Below are positions 45,384 to 53,100 of a DNA stretch of 64,000 nt, piece by piece. Position numbers and translations under genes: made by a program. Source of the stretch: Microbacteriaceae bacterium (lineage in GTDB: Bacteria > Actinomycetota > Actinomycetes > Actinomycetales > Microbacteriaceae). The DNA lies in NCBI GenBank assembly GCA_031177985.1, contig JAPSJW010000001.1:1-64000 (forward strand). Direction: 5' to 3'. The notes under the pieces were generated by a model. It did not search any database. It was not told the DNA's origin and saw nothing but the letters and a program-made list of their open reading frames with translations. Position 1 is the stretch's first letter. Each line of letters starts with the position of its first letter.

Positions 45384-45796
45384 CCGATCCCCAGCTCGGA
45401 AGTCCAGCGGAGAAGGCGGCGAACGCGTCGCTCGGCGAGCTCCTGTCTCAGGTCGCAGGTGATCTGTCGACCCTGGTGCGCCAGGAGATCGAGCTCGCCA
45501 AGGCCGAGCTCAAGGAGTCGGCCAGCCGCGCGGGCAAGGGCGCAGGGATGTTCGGCGGCGCTGGCGTCGCCGGGCACTTCGCGCTGCTGTTCCTGTCGCT
45601 CGCGCTGATGTGGGGTCTGGGTGAGCTCATCGGGCTCGGCTGGGCGTCGCTCATCCTCGCCGTCATCTACGGCGTCGTCGCCCTCATCCTCGCGCTGCAG
45701 GGCAAGAAGCAGATCGACCAGGTCAAGGGTCTCCCCCGGACGACGGAGACCGTCAAGAAGATTCCAGAAGCACTCAAACCGGAGGAGACACGATGA
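45380..45796 (+). CDS. Phage_holin_3_6 (DUF1469-like) family membrane protein
   Basis: The 138-residue protein has an amphipathic segment LSTLVRQEIELAKAELKESA, then two membrane helices (GVAGHFALLFLSLALMWGL and WASLILAVIYGVVALILAL). This is the Pfam Phage_holin_3_6 pattern. Despite the name, members are chromosomal envelope proteins, not lysis proteins. The GTG start overlaps the previous stop, and the stop overlaps the DUF3618 ATG by ATGA, so the three genes are coupled. Confidence 0.85.
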   Translation: MTDPQLGSPAEKAANASLGELLSQVAGDLSTLVRQEIELAKAELKESASRAGKGAGMFGGAGVAGHFALLFLSLALMWGLGELIGLGWASLILAVIYGVVALILALQGKKQIDQVKGLPRTTETVKKIPEALKPEETR

Positions 45797-46458
45797 GCAA
45801 CCCCGACGAGATCCGCCAGGAGATCGAACGCACCAGGGGAGAGCTCGGCTACGACGTCGACGCCCTCGCCGACAAGGTGCGGCCTTCGAGCATCGCCCAC
45901 CGCCAGGCCGACAAGGTGCGCGGCGTGTTCGGCTCGGCGAAGGACGCCGTCTTCGGCGCCGCATCCGACGCCAAGTCGTCCGTGTCGTCGGCCGGTGGAA
46001 GCCTCGGTGACAAGGCCGGCCAGGTCGGCTCGACGGTCGCAGGCGCCCCCAAGGCCGCCGTGCGCAAGGCCGAGGGCCACCCCATCGCTGTCGGCCTGAT
46101 GGCCTTCGGCGCGGGACTGCTCGTGTCGTCGCTGATTCCCTCGAGCTCGAAGGAGCGCGAGTTGGCTCAGTCGGCGAAGGAGGCCGCCGAGCCGCTGACG
46201 CAGCAGCTGACGGATGCCGCGAAGGATGCGGCGCAGAACCTCAAGCAGCCCGCACAGGAAGCCGCCGAGTCCGTGAAGTCGACGGCTCAGGAGGCCGTGC
46301 ACAACGTCAAGGGCGAGGGCCAGACCGCCGCAGACGACGTGAAGCAGGCCGCGACGGATGCCAAGGACGCCGTGCAGGGCAGCGTGCAGTCGCAGAGCGA
46401 GCAGGAGCAGCCGCAGCAGCAGAGCAACCCGCCGTACCCGGGCGGCAGCTCTTACTGA
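45793..46458 (+). CDS. DUF3618 domain protein
   Basis: The 221-residue protein has the DUF3618 N-terminus (NPDEIRQEIERTRGELGYDV), a long Ala-rich helical zone, and one membrane helix (PIAVGLMAFGAGLLVSSL). The C-terminal part is an 11-mer-type helical repeat with Lys/Asp/Ala (DAAKDAAQNLKQPAQEAAES), resembling LEA proteins. The tail is Gln/Pro-rich. A strong terminator begins 14 nt after the stop. The likely role is membrane stabilisation under stress, which is an inference. Confidence 0.85.
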   Translation: MSNPDEIRQEIERTRGELGYDVDALADKVRPSSIAHRQADKVRGVFGSAKDAVFGAASDAKSSVSSAGGSLGDKAGQVGSTVAGAPKAAVRKAEGHPIAVGLMAFGAGLLVSSLIPSSSKERELAQSAKEAAEPLTQQLTDAAKDAAQNLKQPAQEAAESVKSTAQEAVHNVKGEGQTAADDVKQAATDAKDAVQGSVQSQSEQEQPQQQSNPPYPGGSSY

Positions 46459-46868
46459 TCGGCTCCACACGAGAGAAGGCCCGGCGCTGAGGCGCCGGGC
46501 CTTCTCTGTGACCTCCTCGTCACGGTCCGGTCACGGGGATCTTCCGCGCGCCAGTCGATTCCCATGTCGACGTCAACCCGCTCCCCTGCAGCGTCGGTCA
46601 AGTGAAGACGTGCGAACTGTTCGGTCCGGCGAGCGTCATCGGAGGCGACGGTGTAGCCGGCGTCCTCGAGCGCGGTGACGACGCGGTCGACGGCGTCGGC
46701 GAAGTTGTCGGGGCTCACGTTCGAGGTGAAGAGATCGACGTCTTCGCTGAGTCGGTGGGTCACGCCGTGCTCGCGGATCGCGCCTGAGCCCGCGAGGGCG
46801 AAGCCGGTTCCGTCGAGTGCGCTGAGTGCGACGCGGGTTACCTCACGCTGCAGCTCGACGTCGTTCAT
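46452..46868 (-). CDS. Truncated AbiEii/AbiGii-type nucleotidyltransferase
   Basis: The frame encodes 138 residues from an ATG that overlaps the recombinase-fusion stop by ATGA. The nucleotidyltransferase core is visible: FALAGSGAIREHG and the metal-binding region RLSEDVDLFTSN. It then breaks off after VDVDMGIDWRAED; the last 30 residues (RSQRRPGASAPG...) read across the terminator of the opposite-strand operon and look non-native. AbiEii proteins usually exceed 200 residues, so the C-terminal half has been lost. It is probably an inactive toxin remnant, but a short active form cannot be ruled out. Confidence 0.75.
   Translation of the reverse strand: MNDVELQREVTRVALSALDGTGFALAGSGAIREHGVTHRLSEDVDLFTSNVSPDNFADAVDRVVTALEDAGYTVASDDARRTEQFARLHLTDAAGERVDVDMGIDWRAEDPRDRTVTRRSQRRPGASAPGLLSCGADQ
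46472..46507 (+). terminator. Strong terminator after the DUF3618 operon
   Basis: The left arm AGAGAAGGCCCGGCGC (46472-46487) pairs perfectly with the right arm (46492-46507) across a TGAG loop, a 16-bp stem. It is 14 nt after the DUF3618 stop. Because the hairpin also lies inside the 3' end of the truncated nucleotidyltransferase frame, the truncation breakpoint must be close by. Confidence 0.85.
46848..46867 (-). repeat. 20-bp direct repeat, copy at the nucleotidyltransferase start
   Basis: This segment (minus strand TGAACGACGTCGAGCTGCAG) encodes the first residues of the nucleotidyltransferase, MNDVELQ, together with the overlapping stop of the recombinase fusion. An exact 20-nt copy lies at 47996-48015, in the same orientation and 1148 bp away, beyond the recombinase gene. 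Confidence 0.8.
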
Positions 46869-47776
46869 GCCGGCACCCGCTCCGCGAGCTCCGGGAAGCG
46901 GCTCTCCCACTGGATGCGGACTCGTGCCGGCAGCGCGAGCTCCGGCCACACCTCGAGCAAGCGATCGCGGTTGAGAATCGCCACCTGGTCGTCGACGGTG
47001 CCCTCCTGCAGCACGGCCTCGTACGCCTTCAGGATCCCGCCGGCGCTGTCGAGGTTCACGATGCGCTCGGGTCCCCAGTGGACGGCGTGCGGCAGCTCGA
47101 TCGTGCCGTGGGCGGGGCCGTGGAGCTCGTCGAGCGACTGCGGCGCGAAGTACGGCTTGTGGTCGCGGAGGAAGACGCGGCCGCCCTCCTGCTGCTGCGC
47201 GCGGAGACCGTCGCGGTCGGCTTTGGCGAGAGCACGTGCGACGGAGGAGGCACCGACGCCGAGGACCTCGGCGATCGTGGCGAGGCTCTTCTTCTCGGCG
47301 CGCATGCGCAGCGCTTCCGCCACCCGCTGCGGGGTCATCACCGAGGGCCGGCCGCCGACGCGCCCCTGGGCGCGGGCGTGCTCGAGGCCGCGGCGGGTGT
47401 TGTCGCGGATGGTGTCGACGCGCAGCTGCGCGAAGACGGCGACGATGCCGAAGAGGGCGCGGCCCATCGGGCTGGTCGTGTCGATCTCCGGCTCGGTGAG
47501 GCTGCGGATGTTCACTCCGCGGTCGTGCAGCTCGGCGATCGTCTGGATGGCCATGACCTCGCTGCCGGCGATTCGGTCGAGGGCCCGGATGACGAGGGTG
47601 TCTCCCGGGCGCAAGTAGTCGAGGCACGCGAGCCACTGCGGGCGATCGGCGATTCTGCTGGACTCGCTGCGGTCGACGAACACTCGGGAGGCACCGGCGG
47701 CGAACAGCTCGCTCTCCTGCGAGTCCGGGTTCTGCTCACGGGTGGAGACCCGGGCGTATCCGACGGTGTTGGTCAC
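46865..47776 (-). CDS. Serine recombinase fused to an AbiEii-partner-like C-terminal domain
   Basis: The 303-residue protein starts as a resolvase/invertase: YARVSTREQNPDSQ with the catalytic Ser11, LVIRALDRIAGSEVMA, and the long E-helix at 105-135, then a Hin-like helix-turn-helix near 150-185 (ATIAEVLGVGASSVARALAK). Usual resolvases end at about 190-200. Here about 100 more residues follow without a break: FAPQSLDELHGPAHGTIELP...AVHWGPERIVNLDSA, and ILNRDRLLEVWPELALPARV. I recall this last part as the partner protein encoded upstream of AbiEii-type nucleotidyltransferases, and it indeed precedes one here. A recombinase with antitoxin-like function is inferred. TAAACT 8 nt before the GTG suggests a near-leaderless promoter. 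Confidence 0.82.
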   Translation of the reverse strand: MTNTVGYARVSTREQNPDSQESELFAAGASRVFVDRSESSRIADRPQWLACLDYLRPGDTLVIRALDRIAGSEVMAIQTIAELHDRGVNIRSLTEPEIDTTSPMGRALFGIVAVFAQLRVDTIRDNTRRGLEHARAQGRVGGRPSVMTPQRVAEALRMRAEKKSLATIAEVLGVGASSVARALAKADRDGLRAQQQEGGRVFLRDHKPYFAPQSLDELHGPAHGTIELPHAVHWGPERIVNLDSAGGILKAYEAVLQEGTVDDQVAILNRDRLLEVWPELALPARVRIQWESRFPELAERVPA

Positions 47777-47798
47777 CCTTCGAGTTTACGGCCGATAT

Positions 47799-47933
47799 GC
47801 CGAAAACGGTGGTAGGCGGGTTTCGGTGTGAATGAGTTTCGGTGCAGAGTTTCGGTGCATCGGCGCACGGCGCGTCGACACCCTGCCGACGTCACTCGAT
47901 GGATGCACCGAAAACGGTCGTTATCGGTGCGGG
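47799..47933. repeat. Cluster of GTTTCGGTGC-type motifs upstream of the recombinase
   Basis: Six related motifs lie within 135 bp. Plus-strand copies are GGGTTTCGGTGTG (47818-47830), GAGTTTCGGTGCAG (47834-47847), GAGTTTCGGTGCATCGG (47847-47863) and TTATCGGTGCGGG (47921-47933). Inverted copies are GCCGAAAACGGT (47799-47810) and GGATGCACCGAAAACGGTCG (47901-47920). The mix of direct and inverted copies next to a serine recombinase start resembles a res-type site where the protein binds several subsites, and it may also control the gene. Confidence 0.65.
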
Positions 47934-47960
47934 CCTGCGGATCGCTGACGAACAGACAGA

Positions 47961-47987
47961 GAGGGCCGGCAACAGCCGGCCCCCTCT
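47961..47987. terminator. Hairpin between recombinase region and DUF1508 gene
   Basis: GAGGGCCGGC (47961-47970) and GCCGGCCCCCTC (47975-47986) form an imperfect stem around AACA. It sits 3' of the DUF1508 gene on the minus strand and could terminate its transcript before the recombinase promoter. No U-tract is seen. Confidence 0.5.
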
Positions 47988-47995
47988 GCTCATTC

Positions 47996-48016
47996 CTGCA
48001 GCTCGACGTCGTTCAC
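47996..48016 (-). pseudogene. Relict second copy of the nucleotidyltransferase start
   Basis: The plus-strand 20-nt CTGCAGCTCGACGTCGTTCA at 47996-48015 is identical to 46848-46867. Read on the minus strand from the GTG at 48016 it gives MNDVELQE and then a stop. Just upstream, in the frame whose TGA overlaps the GTG, the residues are SLARRIRA, against ELAERVPA at the intact junction. The copy therefore preserves an antitoxin-end/toxin-start junction and looks like a remnant of a second module. Confidence 0.55.
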
Positions 48017-48037
48017 GCTCGGATCCGCCGCGCGAGG

Positions 48038-48361
48038 CTACGGACCTGTGGCACCCCCCGCGCTCGCTTGAACGTCGGCGGCCGCCCGTTCGGCGTTCGA
48101 TCGGCTGTAGAACGCCTCCCCCGAAGCCGCCACCTTGTCACTCGATCGCCATGCTCGCCAACGCCACTGACCCGCACCGTCCTCGTACACCTCGTAGCGG
48201 GCACCAGACGCCCCGCTCTTGAAGCTCTCAGCGGCACGGGTCGCGTTCCCCGCCGACGGGAAGGATTCCCCTGCCCAGGCGGTCAACTCTCCGTTCTCCC
48301 CGTGCAGCCACCACGAAAACGATCCCCCATCCGTCGCTCCCGTACTGAAACTCCCGGCCAT
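48038..48361 (-). CDS. DUF1508 (YegP-like) protein
   Basis: The 107-residue protein has two DUF1508-type units. The first contains FSWWLHGENGELTAWAGESF and NATRAAESFKSGA; the second has WRWRAWRSSDKVAASGEAF and SNAERAAADVQ. The ATG at 48361 has AGGAGG about 12 nt upstream. The function of the YegP family is unknown. The surrounding bases are less G/C-rich than the core regions. The gene is divergent from the protease/lipoprotein pair, across a 295-nt gap in which I see no other gene. Confidence 0.75.
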   Translation of the reverse strand: MAGSFSTGATDGGSFSWWLHGENGELTAWAGESFPSAGNATRAAESFKSGASGARYEVYEDGAGQWRWRAWRSSDKVAASGEAFYSRSNAERAAADVQASAGGATGP

Positions 48362-48656
48362 GTGATCACCGTCCTCCTCGGCGCGCCCCGATGCGGCCGA
48401 CTCTCCGGTGAGGCCACCGGGACCACACGACACACTTCGAGCATTTTTTGCACCCTGCGCCTCGGTCAAGACGCGCTCTCTGTAGTTGTCGACGCGCGCC
48501 GAAATGACCGCCTGCGTGTCCCGGATAGGTGACACCAACGAAGCACAGCGCCCAGGCGTCCTAGGAAGCAAACCTCATTAAAAGGTAGACAAGTCCGTCC
48601 AGTAGGAGCACTATGTGGCTCGCAACCCGAGCACAACGAAGTGGGAAGGAGGTCTC

Positions 48657-49211
48657 TTGCGAAACGCCACGAATTCACGGCCACGCTGGAGGGCGCGCGT
48701 CGCTGCGGCCCTCTCAGCGGCGGCAGCCCTGGTCTTCATCCAGGCCGCACCAGCGATGGCCGACTACTACGACGGCGGGATGCCGGGAAAGACATTCAGC
48801 GTCCGGTACGTCGGCGTCAACACCACCTACACGACACACTTCAACACGGCGCGTAGCAACTGGAACGGGGCCGGAATCGGAGTGTCCATCACGACGAGCT
48901 CGAGCGCCTCGGCAACGATGACGGCCGGAAGTTACACGACTCAGAGCTGGTACGGCATCTACACACCTTCGTGCATCCGCGCCTGCCGGTCATTCTCGAT
49001 CCAGCTGAACGCGCACACAATCACAAGGGACTCGCCGAATGTCTCCGCCTGGATTCGAAGCACGGCTACCCACGAACTCGGACATGCCTTGAGCCTCGCG
49101 GACAACCCGAACACGACCGCAATCAGCCTGATGAAGCACAGCCGCGACCGCACGGCGGTGCAGACGCCTCAGGCGTACGACCGGAACGAAGTAGTGAGGA
49201 TCTACGGATGA
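48657..49211 (+). CDS. Secreted metzincin-like metalloprotease
   Basis: From the TTG at 48657 the protein has 184 residues; AAGGAGG lies 4 nt upstream. A GTG at 48615 with AGGAG 7 nt upstream is an alternative that adds 14 residues. A signal peptide (RPRWRARVAAALSAAAALVF, cut after AMA) leads to a small matrixin/snapalysin-like domain. The zinc motif is HELGHALSLAD, with Asp in place of the third His as in snapalysin, and Ser where the conserved Gly is usual. A Met-turn candidate follows (ISLMKHS). Two cysteines (SCIRAC) may be bridged. It is coupled to a lipoprotein gene by ATGA. Confidence 0.78.
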   Translation: MRNATNSRPRWRARVAAALSAAAALVFIQAAPAMADYYDGGMPGKTFSVRYVGVNTTYTTHFNTARSNWNGAGIGVSITTSSSASATMTAGSYTTQSWYGIYTPSCIRACRSFSIQLNAHTITRDSPNVSAWIRSTATHELGHALSLADNPNTTAISLMKHSRDRTAVQTPQAYDRNEVVRIYG

Positions 49212-49795
49212 ACGTGAAAGCGACACCCATCCTGCTTGCCGCGATCGCGCTCACCGTGCTCAGCGGTTGCGCAGCCGGCACCACAGAGATCCAGGCTGAC
49301 TACCCCGCCTACGACTCGATCCGCGAAGTTGGGGCTGCGTCAGACCTGGTGATCACAGGCGAAGTGGTCGACTCTCGTGTCGAGAACCTCTACCCCGATC
49401 GGGTCGACAGCGACGACCCGAACGTCAACCCACAATCAGGAGTACCCGAGGACGAGATCGACGACATCCCCCCGATCGTGATCACGGTATCGTCCGTTCG
49501 GATCACCGAAGTGGTAACCGGGAACGCGGCGCCGGGCGACGTCATCGAAGTCAGTCAGCTCGGCGGCGAGATCGACGGCCAGCGGATCGTGGAAGAGGAC
49601 ACGACCCTACTCGACACTCTCGACTCGACGGTTGTTCTCTTCCTCGCAGCGCACGAGGGAGCTCCGTACGACCTGGTGAACCCCGAGCAGGGCGTTCTCA
49701 CGCTAAGCGGCGAGCAACTCCGCAGCATCGGGAGCGACCCGAGTCTTCGAGCTCCCGCCACGCTCGATGAGTTGCGCAAACTACTGAACGGCTAG
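49208..49795 (+). CDS. Lipoprotein coupled to the secreted protease
   Basis: The 195-residue protein starts at ATG 49208, overlapping the protease stop. A lipoprotein signal with the lipobox LSGC (Cys20) is present. The mature part has a beta-rich region: DLVITGEVVDSRVENLYP, then PIVITVSSVRITEVVTGNAA and a VVLFLAAHEGAPYDLVNPEQ stretch. That pattern suggests a surface OB-like or immunoglobulin-like fold. I know no named family. Coupling suggests it anchors, protects against or regulates the protease. Confidence 0.75.
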   Translation: MNVKATPILLAAIALTVLSGCAAGTTEIQADYPAYDSIREVGAASDLVITGEVVDSRVENLYPDRVDSDDPNVNPQSGVPEDEIDDIPPIVITVSSVRITEVVTGNAAPGDVIEVSQLGGEIDGQRIVEEDTTLLDTLDSTVVLFLAAHEGAPYDLVNPEQGVLTLSGEQLRSIGSDPSLRAPATLDELRKLLNG

Positions 49796-49810
49796 AAGAC
49801 GGAGAGAGGG

Positions 49811-49839
49811 GGGCCGCGGCCGCGTATGCGCCGCGGCCC
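49811..49839. terminator. Terminator after the protease/lipoprotein operon
   Basis: GGGCCGCGGC (49811-49820) pairs with GCCGCGGCCC (49830-49839) around a 9-nt loop, followed by TGTCTTC. It lies 16 nt after the lipoprotein stop and just before the end of the minus-strand zinc-ribbon frame, so it may serve both. Confidence 0.7.
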
Positions 49840-49844
49840 TGTCT

Positions 49845-50081
49845 TCACTCTTCCTCCAACGTAGGACATTCGGTGTTCTCGGCCGAGGACGGGCGCAGCT
49901 GCGGCCGCGGCGTCTCGGTGAGTCGTTCGTGGCAGCTGGTGCATTCCCACCAGGCGAAGCGGCCGTCGCCTTCGAGGGTGAGCGGGGTGAGGCAGTCGGG
50001 GCAGTTCGGGGTGCCCCATTCGTCGTCCTCGAGGTCGCGCCAGGGAGGAGATGCGTCGACTCTTGTGGAGGAATCGTCGCC
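49845..50081 (-). CDS. Zinc-ribbon ORF without a recognisable start codon
   Basis: The frame reads about 78 residues upstream of its stop at 49845: WRDLEDDEWGTPNCPDCLTP, then FAWWECTSCHERL with two CxxC pairs, and an acidic C-terminus. The Cys spacing is a clear zinc ribbon. However, no ATG, GTG or TTG occurs in frame for at least 150 codons upstream, although the frame stays open. A frameshift, a rare start codon or loss of the start is likely. The given 5' end is only where similarity fades. It is divergent from the SCO7613-like gene, whose own N-terminus is also a zinc ribbon. Confidence 0.45.
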   Translation of the reverse strand, partial: GDDSSTRVDASPPWRDLEDDEWGTPNCPDCLTPLTLEGDGRFAWWECTSCHERLTETPRPQLRPSSAENTECPTLEEE

Positions 50082-50111
50082 CCCAGCGACCCCGTGGATA
50101 GACTCCGGCGC

Positions 50112-53100
50112 ATGCCCAGCACCTGGTCCGAGGACGCGGCGCGGTATCTCCTCCGCGTCGACCGCTGCCCCCGCTGCGGAGCGGAGCTGACCCCGGTCGG
50201 CATCTGCCCCCAGTGCGGCACCGACCTCGGCGGCGAGGGCGGCGAGCGATTGTGGGCGGCATCGCAGCGGGCTGCCGAGGCGATCCGCGCGCGGCAGGCG
50301 CTCATCGACGCACTGCCGGTGGCGAGCGTCGTGATGACGACGGTGCCGGCCGTTCAGCCGGCCCAGGTGGCGCACTCGATGCCGTCGGCGCCTGCCCCGG
50401 CCTACGCGTCCCCTGCAGCGGAGGGCCCGCAGTACTCCCACGCCCCTCAGCAGACCGGTGCGCCGCCCGCTGCGGCTGCGGCGCCGGCCCCGGAGGGGCG
50501 CATCAGCGTGCAGTCCGTGCTCGCGGTCGCCGGCGCCGGGCTCTTCGCCGTCGCCGCCTTCGTGTTCACGTTCCTGAACCCCGACCTGACCGACTTCGGC
50601 ACCCGGCGTCTGATCACCGCGGGGGTGACCGTGCTGTTCCTCGCCGGAAGCTGGCTGCTCGCGAGCCGCCGCATCCGCTTCTCGGCCGAGGCGATCGGCG
50701 CGCTCGGCATGGTGTTCGTCGCGATCGACGTCTGGGCGCTCGGCGCCGACTCCACGCCGCCACAGGCCGGCTGGCTCTGGGCGGGGGCCGGCACCCTGGT
50801 GGCAGGCGCCGCTCTCGCGGCGCTCGGCAGCGTCATCCGGCTGCGCTCGTGGGTGTGGTCCGCTCTGATCGGCATCGCGGTCGCGCCGGTGCTCCTCTCC
50901 TTCGCGGCGGAGCTGGCCTGGGTGTCGGCCGTCGGCTGGCTCGCGGTGGCCGGCGTCGTGCTCGCCCTCCAGCTCCTGCTGCTGCCCGTGCTGCGGAGGC
51001 GGTTCGACTCGCCGCTGAGGGCGGATGTCGGAGCGCTCGCGGTGCTGCACGGCCTCGCCGGGCTGGCCATGGTCGCGCTGCTCCCCTTCCTCGAGGGCAC
51101 CAATCTCACCCGCGTGCTGGGCGCGAGCGCGCTGCTCGCCGGCTACGCCGCGACAGCCATCGTGGCGTCGCGGGTGCTGCTCCCCGGCCTCTGGAGCTTC
51201 GTGGCGGGAGCCGCGGCCGCGGTCGCGGTCGCGATCCTGCCCCTCGCGATCGTCGGCCTCGACGCCGCCTGGCATCTCGCACTCGTGCCACTCGCCGCGG
51301 CCCTCGCCGCGGTGGCGACCGGTGCGGTCGAGCTGCGCTCGTCGCCCGGTCCCGCACCCGCTGGCCCCCGCATCGTCGCGGTGCAGGTCGGCGCCCTGAG
51401 CGTCCTCTTCACGGTGGCGATCCCCGCGGCGTTCTCGGCTCTGCTGCTCGCGGCGCTTCCCGCCCTCGAGGCGTTGCGCGCGGGCACCACCTCCGGTCTC
51501 GAGGACTCGCCGGCGGGACCGGCGGCGATGCTGGGCCTCGCGGCCGTGGCGATCGGCACGTCGTCGTTCGGTCTTCTCCTGGCCCGACGCAGACCGGCCG
51601 CGTCGCGCGGCTATCTGGTCGCCGGACTCTGGATCGCCGCCCTGCCGCTGCTCGCCCTCCCCGGATGGCTCGACCTGTCGCGCCCGGCCGCCGCTCTGAT
51701 CGCGGTCGCGGTCGCGGTGCTCTCCGCCTCTCTCGCGCCGACCCTGCCGACCCCGGCTCTCCGTGCCCCGCTCCTCGCGATCGCGCACGCGCTGCTGCTT
51801 CAGGCGGCGCTGGTGTCGTGGGGCGACCAGGAGCTCGCGGTGACCCTCGGCATCGTGATCGTGGCCGCGCTGGTGCCGATCGTCCGGCTGCTGCCGGCAC
51901 TGGCGCGCCCGTTCTATCTCGCGGGCGGCTACGCCTATGCACTCGTCGTGCTCGCCGCCGCCCTCGACCTCGCCGGGCTCGACCCGCTGCCGGTGCTGGC
52001 CCTGACGACCACCGCCGCATCGCTCTTCGCGCTGGCGGCCACGGTCACCGGACGCCTGTCGGCCGCCGGCTGGTGGGCGGTGCTCGCGGTGACGGCCGTC
52101 CCGTTCCTCATCGGCGTCGCGACGGTGCTCTTCGAGCGCAGCGGCTGGACCGCGCTCTCGACCGCGTCGATCTTCCTCCTCGCCCTCACCCTCCTGCTCT
52201 CGCGGCGCCGGGGCCTGACGGGCGCCGTGCGATCGGTGGCCGCGTCGCTGCTCGTCCCGGCGCTCGCGGTCGTGGTCATCACCCTGGGCGCTCAGCTGCT
52301 GGCCGGAAGCGCGTCTCCGGTGACCCTGCCGATCATCGCGACGATCGTCGCGCTGACGCTCGCGACCTCGCGGCTCATCGCCCTCGCGCTCGAGAAGCGC
52401 GGCATCGCGTCACCGGAGGTCGCGGCCGCACGATTCTGGATCGAGGCGTCGACCCTCGTCACCGCGGCCATCGCGGTGCTGCTCGCGCTGCTGCGCAGCG
52501 CCGCGGGCCTCGACACCGCCTTCGTCGTCCTGCTCGTCATCGGTCTGGGCGCAGCGCTCGCGAGCGTGCTCGCCAGGCGCCGCTACGGCTGGTGGGTGGC
52601 ATACGGGAGCTTCACCGGAGCGCTCTGGTGCCTCTGGGCCCGGATCGGCGTCGACGTCGCAGAGCCGTACTTCCTTCCGCCCGCGCTGGCCGCGGTGCTC
52701 GTCGGCGCGGTACTCGTGGCACGGCGCAAGCCCGCATCCGCCCTGTTCGTCGCGGGACTCGCGGTGGCGATCGTGCCGACCCTCGTGCTGCTGGGAGTCG
52801 CGGGCCCTGGAGCGGGCACCGGCATGGTGCCGTGGCGCACCATCGGCCTGCTCGGTGCATCCGTCGTGCTGCTGACCGTCGGGTGGGCGGCCGGGGCGAG
52901 CGACGGCGCCCTCGGGCGCTGGTTCGCACCGGTGTCGCGTCCGCTGCTGCTCGGTGCGATCGTGTCGGCGGGCGCCGGGCCGGTGCAGGCCGTGCGGTGG
53001 GGGCTCGAGCGGGACTTCGCGCCCTTCCTCACGGTGGGCCCTGCGATGGGTCCGGTGCTCGTGCTGTCGATCGCCGCAGCGCTGCTCGCCGCGATCGCCG

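Noticed and set aside
45380..45796. Prophage holin/lysis gene
   Set aside because: The Phage_holin_3_6 name is historical; its neighbours are LEA-like and DUF3618 proteins and no phage genes occur.
46848..48016. Serine-integrase att sites
   Set aside because: The 20-bp repeat lies in coding sequence and copies a toxin start; the recombinase is a small resolvase type, not a large integrase.
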